In this document: one piece after another, positions 57,532 to 64,000 of the stretch
How the letters are laid out: every line of letters starts with the position of its first letter
Numbering within the stretch: position 1 is the first letter of the stretch
Assembly (NCBI RefSeq): GCF_905171775.1
Contig: NC_053494.1
Span: 44,425,981-44,489,980, forward strand
Direction: 5' to 3'
DNA: 64,000 bases
Source: Rana temporaria
Taxonomy: Eukaryota; Chordata; Amphibia; Anura; Ranidae
Made by a program: the position numbers and the translations under genes
The notes under the pieces: generated by a model
What the model saw: only the letters and a program-made list of their open reading frames with translations
Told to the model about the DNA's origin: nothing
The model's database searches: none

Positions 57532-58350
57532 GGAGAAAGAAGGCTTATTTCTTCCTAATTTCAACACCAGTGGGTTAAAAATGAATATTACCAACAATAT
57601 ACACGTGTATATAGATACTGTGTATATGTGTGTGTGTATGTGTATATATATATATACTGTATATATACATGTGTGTGTATATATATATATATATACATAC
57701 AGGGGGCCAGATCCACAAAAGAATTACGCCGGCGTATCTCTTGATACGGCGCGTAATTTCAGATTTTGCGCGTCATATCTTTGTTTTGTATCTACAAAAC
57801 AAGATACGACTGCATCTCGGATCGATCTGACAGGCATACGTCTTAGTACGCCGTCGGATCTTAGGTGCATTTTTTCGGGGCCGCTAGGTGGCGTTTCCGT
57901 CGAATTCCGCGTCGAGTATGCAAATTAGCTTGTTACGGCGATTCACGAACGTTTGTCCGGCCGGCGCATTTTTTACATCGTTTGCGTTCGGCTTTTTCCG
58001 GTGTATAGTTACCCCTGCTATTATGAGGCGTACTCAATGTTAAGTATGGCTGTCATTCCCGCGTCGCCTTTTGAATTTTTTACGTTGTTTGCGTAAGTTG
58101 TTTACGAATAGGGATTTGCGTAGAATGACGTCACCGTCGTAAGCATTGGCTTGTTCTGGTTTAATTTCAAGCATGCGCACTGGGATACCCCCACGGACGG
58201 CGCAAAAACATTGTTTACGTCGGGTCACAACGTATTTACATAAAACACGCCCCCATCACATCCATTTGAATTCCGCGCCCTTACGCCGCCAAAGACACAC
58301 TACGGCGCCGTAGAGAAAAAACTTCACAGTTTATTAAACGGACACCAAGA
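57532..58350. mobile_element. insertion in the foldback right arm, with 7-bp flanks
   Basis: Between the two TGTGATA copies lie a short unique left part, a (TG)n/(TA)n microsatellite (57600-57710), family R copy G and a short right part GTTTATTAAACGGACACC. Aligning the two foldback arms shows this segment is absent from the left arm, so it arrived after the foldback formed. Confidence 0.75.
57715..58316 (-). repeat. CpG-rich repeat family R, copy G (truncated)
   Basis: It starts GGCCAGATCCACAAAAG, shares GGCCGCTAGGTGGCG with copy A at position 1 and the CTCAATGTTAAGTATGG block, and stops near the GCCGCC block without the final end. The short shared frame is disrupted. Confidence 0.82.
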
Positions 58351-58689
58351 TGTGATAACGATCGAATGTTCAACACAGCTGATGAATCACTCATGAATTG
58401 CTACATGCAAAGTTTTGTTTTGAACTTCGGGTCCCATTTGGATTTACAGATCGCTACTTTCTTTATGCAACAATTTAAAGTTTATAGCGCTGCTGAAGTT
58501 TGAAAGACTATTTTAATTTTAGTTTTGATTGCTCCCCCTTTTTGACATGTTGGTTTATACTATAGCAGCTGCTCTCTCACTCCACTAGTTTATTTTCCTA
58601 AGCGCCGGATAAGTGATCTTTGAGAACTTCTGTGGTGTTAGTGCATTAATGTGTGTTGTGACACTGCATTGCATGTGCATCGGGGATGC

Positions 58690-58918
58690 GTTGCATTAGT
58701 GCATCGGGGGCCATGATTTCACAGCTCCGACGTCTCACTTCACAGCTCCCCCATACACAAACCCCTTTACAATCACAAACCTCCCCGCCCCATATCACAG
58801 GTCTGCTCTCTCACATCACAGCTCCCCCCAAACACAGTCCCCCTTTACAATCACAGGTCCCCTCACTCACATCACAAGCCCCCCTGTACAATTACAGCCC
58901 CCCCCCATATCACATGTA
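58690..58918 (+). repeat. degenerate tandem array of TCACAGCTCCCCC-type units
   Basis: It shares TCTCACATCACAGCTCC, AAACACAGTC and TTACAATCACAG in order with the 73-bp array at 62112-62358 but with more drift. Confidence 0.75.
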
Positions 58919-59778
58919 GGCAGGTTGTCTACTGTGTTTATTTAGTTAGGCCTGTTTGGCTGCCCAGATTAGGGGGAAGTGGTTAATACTGCTTTGCATC
59001 CTTCTCTGCTCTCATTTGCTAAAGAACAGGAACCTTGCAGGACTTGCTGAGACTTGTAGTTCATCTAAAAAGCACCAGACTCCCAGAATACACCCAAGCC
59101 ATAGACTTCTCCAGTTGAGTCACGCCAAACATGGATTTCACCCATAAGGACTTTACCTATGCAGGTATGCTGGGGCAGCCGTAGCTGAGATTAGTTAGGG
59201 AAAATACATTTTGCCTTGTTAAATAAGCGATGCTGAACGTTCAGTAAAAGTTGTTTAATTGCACAAATCCTTATTTGAAGTTACTCAAGAGGTGCATGTG
59301 AGGTCCTGGTACTTCTAAAAGGGTCTGAGTCTACAATAGCACACTAGGAGTCTTGCAACATTACAAGACAAAAGGTTAAGCTGCAACCATAAGGAGAGAA
59401 GTGAGTTATCACAAGTAGCTGGTTAGGTGACAGGTCCTCTGGTAGCGAGGGGGTTCGGTGATATGTCTTCCTCCCTAGCGGTCTGTCTCTGTCGGTCGCT
59501 GGCAGCGGATTGGCATTACGATCTACGGCCTGATCACTAGGTGCAGAGAGGCAAGAGTTAAGTTGAGCGTGCATGAGGTCCACGCTATGTGCTCCACAGG
59601 ACCTTGTTCTGTTACTGGGAGTGAGGTAACTGAGGTACACTGCCTGGTGTAGGGGGCATAAGCTCTGCATGATACTTCTAATGCAACACATGCACCTGCT
59701 CAAGTGTGTAGGACATGGGACATCTTCTGGAGGAACTCCGCATATTACACTACACACAAGTGGCACATCTCTGAGTTG
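58919..59778. other. no recognised gene
   Basis: A 157-codon minus frame at 59344-59817 has no recognisable motif and runs into the hAT-like element. Confidence 0.45.
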
Positions 59779-59786
59779 GGGGACTG

Positions 59787-60960
59787 CAGTGGCGGAACTA
59801 CCGCCATAGCGACCCACGCAGGCGCTATGGGGCCCGCAGCTGAGTGAGGATCAGGGGGGCCCGGTGAGGATAAGAGCATCGCCGGCATGATCTCCCAGCC
59901 AGGGGAAGAGAGAGGAGAGGAAGAGGCGAGCTGTCCGTATCAGCAGAGAGCGGAATTGCCCGCTGTAATAGCTTTCATTAGAACTTCCACTGTTTCCGGG
60001 GGGTCATGTCACATAGCTCCACCTCTTGGTCCGGCACCTTTGATCGACAAAATGCCGGTCCAGTGTCGGACATGTGACGTCCTAAAAGGCGTTGGGCTAA
60101 GAGGTGGGGCTATGTGACGATGAGCCCGGGAAGACGAGAAATTCAAATGAAAGCTATTACAGCGGGCAATCCCGCTCTCTGCTGATTTGGCCGGCTTGCC
60201 TATTCCTCTGCACAGGTGAGGCTGTATTGGGCACAGGCAGGCCAGGCTGTATTGGGCACAGGCAATGCTGTATTGGGCACAGGTCACGCTGTATGGGGCA
60301 CAGGCAGTTCAGACTGTATTGGGCACAGGCAGGCCAGGCTGTATTGGGCACAGGCAACGCTGTATTGGGCACAGGTCATGCCGCATTGGGCACAGGCAAT
60401 GCTGTATTGGGCACAGGTCACGCTGTATGGGGCACAGGCAGGCCAGGCTGTATGGGGCACAGGCAGGCCAGGCTGTATTGGGCACAGGCGGGCCAGGCTG
60501 TATTGGGCACAGGCAGGCCAGGCTGTATTGGGCACGGGCAACGCTGTATAGGGCACAGGTCACGCTGTATGGGGCACAGGTCACGCTGTATGGGGCACAG
60601 GTCACGCTGCATTGGGCACAGGTCACGCTGCATGTGGCACAGGTCACGCTGCATAGGGAACAAGTCACGCTGTATGGGGCAATGGTCACGCTATATGGCG
60701 CACAGGTCACGCTGTATGGCCCACAGGTCACGCTGTATGGGGCACAGGTCATGCTGCATTGGACACAGGTCACGCTGTATGGGGAACCGGTCACACTGTA
60801 TGGGGCACAGGTCACGCTGTATGGGGCACAGGACACCCTGTATAGGGCACAGGTCACACTGTATGGGGCACAGGTCACGCTGCATTGACACTAGGGCGGC
60901 TCTGGGGGGCCCCATACAACATTTTGCTATGGGGCCCTGTGATTTCTAGTTACGCCCCTG
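59787..60960. mobile_element. hAT-like non-autonomous element, copy 2, with minisatellite core
   Basis: Ends CAGTGGCGGAACTACCGCC and TTACGCCCCTG are the same as in the element at 7998-9380. It is flanked by GGGGACTG at 59779-59786 and 60961-60968, an exact 8-bp duplication. A mirrored segment around AAGCTATTACAGCGGGC (59965-60180) forms a large hairpin. The rest of the core is a minisatellite (60221-60890). The two copies share outer sequence but not cores. Confidence 0.92.
60221..60890 (+). repeat. minisatellite (GCTGTATTGGGCACAGGn)
   Basis: About 31 units of 20-25 bp. Two kinds alternate: units ending GGCAGGCCAG dominate the left half and units ending GGTCAC dominate the right half, pointing to separate expansions. 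Long frames on both strands (up to 281 codons on plus and 189 on minus) are by-products. Confidence 0.93.
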
Positions 60961-60968
60961 GGGGACTG

Positions 60969-61763
60969 CCTTTATGTTTGACTTTCACATGACCGTGGCC
61001 CTTGCCTGGACAAGGTGTAATCCTTAGACTAGAATGAGTGACCCTGGTCATTGCCTGATGTAGCCCAGAAAAACCCACCCTGTGGTAGGCCTCCTATGTG
61101 ACCCATGCTTGCAGCAAGTTAATTGGAAGCATGGCAGAAGTGCCCTTACATTTGGCCTCCAACGAGTGGCTACGCCTAGCACATGCACCTGAAGACCACG
61201 TCCAAAGAGACCATGGCTGTATTTAGTTAGTTTCTAGACTTTGCTCAGGCTTGCCCAGTGCTACGGCACGTGAACAGCACATGTCAACTTCTTGATTACC
61301 TCCTACACAAGGCACCCTCACTGGACTGGTGGAAAATAAGATAAGGGGTATTTATAGTAACAAAACCAGGAACAACGCTTGGGTCCTCCACATACGTGCT
61401 ATAAGACATTATGCCTGGACAGTAGCTGCCATGAAAGAATCCAACCAGCTACTGCCAGGATGCCAGTGTTTGGTATGTGCCTGCAGTCGGGTTCCCCCAA
61501 TGTCGTATGGGCACACGTGTAGAGCTTCAGGTCATCTGTCCCCATTGCCTGAGACATCTGTCTAGTGTCTACCTCATCCTCCTGCAGGATCGTCGTTCTC
61601 GGGTAAGTTGTATCCCCTGTGCTAGAATGAGTGACCCTGGTCATCGCCTGATATAGCTCAGAAGCGCTGGGTTAAACCTCCTATGTGACCCACACCTGAC
61701 ACCCAACAAGTTCATGGGAAGCATGGAGTGGAGGAAATGTCATCTGCCGGTGACATGCTGCTA
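60969..61763. other. no recognised gene
   Basis: Two passages, CATGACCGTGGCCCTTGCC... near 61000 and GTGACCCTGGTCATCGCCTG near 61630, share ATGAGTGACCCTGGTCAT and TATGTGACCCA. This suggests a dispersed or duplicated unit of about 620 bp. No protein is supported. Confidence 0.4.
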
Positions 61764-62077
61764 CCTATCGTAGAATGCTGCAGAAGTTACGTGGCGGCCA
61801 ACTGCGCATGCACGATGCGTTCCAAACGCAAGTGCGATGCGCTCCAATGGATTCACGACAGTACACACCAGTGAAACCTCGGTCGGCATCCAGGCTCTTT
61901 CCTTAACATCCCCGTGGATTGGAGGATGTTAAAAAAAGAGCCTGACTGGCCACTTTCCTCTAAATCCACGTCGCCCTGAATGCCGGGTTCGCTGGTGTGT
62001 ACTGTCGTAAATCTATTGGAACGCATCGCGCATGCGCAGTTGGCCGCCACGTGACTTCCGCAGCATTCTACGATAGG
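61764..62077. mobile_element. MITE with long inverted ends (CCTATCGTAGAATGCTGC)
   Basis: CCTATCGTAGAATGCTGC at the left is mirrored by GCAGCATTCTACGATAGG at the right. Pairing continues through ACGTGGCGGCCAACTGCGCATGC and later TACACACCAG, so about 110 bp of each arm pair. The centre has GAGGATGTTAAAAAAAGAGCC mirrored by GGCTCTTTCCTTAACATCC. No coding capacity. Confidence 0.88.
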
Positions 62078-62111
62078 CAGCAAACTGTGACACTACACCG
62101 GCCCTTACACA

Positions 62112-62358
62112 CAGCTCCTCCCTCTCACATCACAGCTCCTCCCAAACACAGTCTCCCATTACAATCACAGCCCCTCCCATATCACAGGCCCCCTCTCTCA
62201 CATCACAGCTCCTCCCAAACACAGTCTCCCCTTACAATCACAGCCCCTCCCATATCACAGGCCCCCTCTCTCACATCACAGCTCCTCCCAAACACAGTCT
62301 CCCCTTACAATCACAGCCCCTCCCATATCACAGGCCCCCTCTCTCACATCACAGCTCT
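62112..62358 (+). repeat. tandem array, 73-bp unit, about 3.4 copies
   Basis: CACAGCTCCTCCCAAACACA starts at 62131, 62204 and 62277, exactly 73 bp apart. Copies are nearly identical, suggesting recent expansion. A drifted relative lies at 58690-58918. Confidence 0.95.
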
Positions 62359-62699
62359 CCCCTCTGTTGTCTGTTGGGTAAAATTCATGCATGGTGGGAG
62401 TTTCCTCATCCTAGGCTCAGGTTACCCATTGATAAGTCATTTAGGTGTTTCCCATTTTAGACTGGGGTGCTCCAGATACTTTCAAAGTGTGCCAGGACTG
62501 GAGAATAAAGAGCTCTATGTAGAGGTCCTCTTCCTCTGAGGGGGCTTATTCAGGGAAATCCCCGTTTTACTTTGTAGCAGCTCCGAGCAGTGTAAGCCAT
62601 AGTGTATTCTCCACAGGTGGCTGTGAAAGTTCTCCCTGACATTTCTTCTTCTTCTTATAGAACGGTGACACATTGCACGCTGTGTAACGGTCCATATCC

Positions 62700-62834
62700 C
62701 AGGGAGTGAAGACACATCTCAGTCACGGTCACCGGGGCTCCTCACCTTTCTGCCTGCTGGAGCTCCGGGATCCCGCCCGTCCGCTCTGGCCCTTCCTATG
62801 CCCATATAAGGAATGGAGAGACTTGTGTGGCTGA
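62700..62834 (+). promoter_or_regulatory. candidate CpG-rich promoter with CArG/TATA-like site
   Basis: CpG-rich sequence not shared with any repeat in the window. CCATATAAGG at 62802-62811 is an exact CC(A/T)6GG CArG box, the SRF-binding consensus, and could also serve as a TATA element. CTTCCT (Ets-like) precedes it and GGAATG (MCAT/TEAD-like) follows within a few bases. A consensus splice donor lies about 125 bp downstream. This grouping fits promoters of muscle or cytoskeletal genes, but function is inferred only. Confidence 0.45.
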
Positions 62835-62934
62835 GGTAGAGGAGGCGGCTGAGGCGCGCAGTCCCTCACTGCAGCTCCAACTCGTGCCAAGGCTGATCAG
62901 CGCTCCGCACCGCTCTACATCCAGCCTGCAACAG
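62835..62934 (+). other. candidate non-coding first exon of a host gene
   Basis: If transcription starts about 30 bp after the CArG/TATA-like site, a 5' exon would run from about 62835 to 62934, where CTGCAACAG meets GTAAGT, a perfect donor. The stretch is GC- and CpG-rich and has no ATG-led frame of note, so it would be 5' untranslated sequence. The gene body would continue to the right, beyond the window. No coding exon is seen in the remaining kilobase. A non-genic origin remains possible. Confidence 0.4.
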
Positions 62935-63251
62935 GTAAGTCCGAGCTACTCCTCTCCATCCCTGAGAAGGACCTGTATGCCTGCTCCTCTCCTCACCTCA
63001 CCACATTCTACCTCTTCCCTGCTGCTCCCTCACATTATTATCAACTCTGGCAAATTGCAATCACACAGGGAGCAAACTACAAGCTGCTGTGTGCAAGATT
63101 GCTGCTTTCCCTGTATTGTTATTGGATTGTCTTGTCATTGCTTTACTCTGTATTATGTTATTTCTTAGCAAAAGTTTAGCAGCGCTGTTGTTTAGTTGTA
63201 TGTTTTGCTTTTCGTTCTGCCCATTGATGAGGACCTGCATGGAGTAAGCAG

Positions 63252-63876
63252 TTAAAGTGGAGGTTCACCCTAAAAACGATTTTTTAACATTAGAGCCAGC
63301 ATAGTAAGGGCATATACTTTTGGCAGTTTTTTTTTATTTTTTCTCCGTACTTACCTTTATATTCTGATTTGGTCCAGGGCTTCCGCGTTCTGATGACTCC
63401 GGGATTGGGCGTTCCTATCCCTGCCTCGGGGGTTCCGATGACTGCGGGACTGGGCGTTCCTATCCTTCGGTTCGATGATTGACGGCTTGTGAAACAGGTG
63501 ACCTGTCGTACAATGCGCGTCACCAGATTTCCGGAAATAGCCGAGTTGCGAGTCGGCACTATACGACGCCTGCGCCCGCCGTGTAGAGCTGACTGCGCAG
63601 GCGCCGTATAGTGCCGTCTTGCAGCTCGGCTATTTCCCGACATCTGGTGATGCGTGTTGTGCGACAGGTCACCTGTTTCACAAACCGTCAATCATCCAAC
63701 GGAAGGATAGGAACATCCAATCCCGCAGTCATCAGAACCCGGAAGCCATGGAAAAAAACAGAATATAAAGGTATGTACAGGGAAAAAAAAAAACGCCGAA
63801 AGTAAATGCCCTTACTATGCTGGCTCTAATGTGTGTAATATTAAAACCAATTTTTTTGGGTGAACCCCCGCTTTAA
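63252..63876. mobile_element. near-palindromic foldback MITE with TTAA borders
   Basis: TTAAAGTGGAGGTTCACCC at 63252 is mirrored by GGGTGAACCCCCGCTTTAA at 63876. Pairing is almost continuous across the whole 625 bp, for example GAGCCAGCATAGTAAGGGCAT and ATGCCCTTACTATGCTGGCTC. The turn lies near 63570-63585, where GACGCCTGCGCCCGCC faces GCGCAGGCGCC. The ends match the MITE inside the gypsy RT at 30025-30613. TTAA at both ends could be a piggyBac-like target duplication or part of the ends. Confidence 0.88.
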
Positions 63877-63914
63877 GTGAATTAAGCTAATGGCATTAAC
63901 TGAATTCATTACTA

Positions 63915-64000
63915 AAGCAGCCTTTCTCCTCCAGGGTTCCCCCAGAGGTTTCTATGGGTTCCATGGAACTCCAGTCATCCTCTAGAGGTTTCTAGGGGTT
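63915..64000. repeat. start of a further repeat, cut by window end
   Basis: CTCCAGGGTTCCCCCAGAGG is followed by two close copies of AGAGGTTTCTANGGGTT, the style of hAT-like ends. Only the left part is inside the window. Confidence 0.4.

Larger units (their letters stand above)
56917..58494. mobile_element. long foldback element, split by a later insertion
   Basis: The left arm 56917-57210 is mirrored by 58351-58494 and 57346-57530. Outer matches include AGCAGCGCTATAA, CAAAACTTTGCATGTAGCA and CAGCTGTGTTGAACATTCGA. Inner matches include GTGAGTGCAATT, CACACATATACAGAGGCTTTC and CGCAAGTGTCTGTTTTCCTGC. The loop is about 57211-57345. The right arm is interrupted at 57532-58350 by an insertion flanked by TGTGATA (57525-57531 and 58351-58357). 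No protein is encoded. Confidence 0.88.

Noticed and set aside
60104..60949. 281-codon plus frame and long minus frames with Cys/Pro repeats
   Set aside because: They come from the minisatellite inside the hAT-like element and shift phase when unit length changes.
62827..63168. 113-codon frame across the candidate first exon
   Set aside because: It starts at GTG, not ATG, and reads through the consensus splice donor into the intron.

Overview
The window reads as non-coding, repeat-dominated vertebrate DNA, most likely from a frog and probably a ranid. This is an inference from the mix of families: CR1, L2 and L1/Tx1-like LINEs, Ty3/gypsy, a Ty1/copia remnant, Tc1 transposons with long inverted repeats, and many hAT-like and 3-bp-duplication MITEs. 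There are no operons, no CRISPR, and no tRNA or rRNA genes that I can recognise. Almost every open frame is either a transposon fragment or a by-product of tandem repeats.

Layout. 1-533 is the end of a CpG-rich repeat, here called family R, which recurs at 11240, 34961, 37741, 40500, 52859 and 57715. Around 3.5-4.4 kb lies a hAT-like element with a tandem-repeat core. At 6.3-10.0 kb a Ty1/copia pol remnant abuts a 5'-truncated CR1 LINE, and the CR1 is split by a 1.4-kb hAT-like element with an exact 8-bp target duplication. 12.6-16.2 kb holds three MITEs. 17.5-18.2 kb (minus) holds a broken protein-like region that I cannot name. 25.3-26.3 kb is a large foldback. 28.1-31.5 kb is a decayed Ty3/gypsy element (LTR, gag, protease, RT, RNase H) interrupted by a foldback MITE. 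34.3-39.7 kb contains an LTR-like fragment, an AT microsatellite with a solitary Tc1 end, a telomere-like (TTAGGG-rich) array broken by nested MITEs, and a 15-bp minisatellite.

43.4-50.7 kb is the most striking structure. A Tc1 transposon with both TA-flanked ends is split by a nearly full-length L1/Tx1-like LINE on the minus strand (ORF1, endonuclease, reverse transcriptase, C-terminal zinc-knuckle-like region). A 270-bp MITE lies in the LINE 3' end, and a second copy of that MITE lies in the Tc1 right terminal repeat. The order of insertion can be read directly: Tc1 first, then the LINE and later the MITEs.

51.7-52.3 kb is an L2-like LINE 3' fragment. 56.9-58.5 kb is a long foldback split by an insertion with a 7-bp duplication. 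59.8-61.0 kb is a second member of the 8-kb hAT-like family, with a different, minisatellite core. 61.8-62.1 and 63.3-63.9 kb are inverted-repeat MITEs.

The only candidate for host gene regulation is 62.7-62.94 kb: a CpG-rich segment with a perfect CArG/TATA-like site followed by a consensus splice donor, possibly a promoter and non-coding first exon of a gene continuing to the right of the window. This is inference from sequence signals only.
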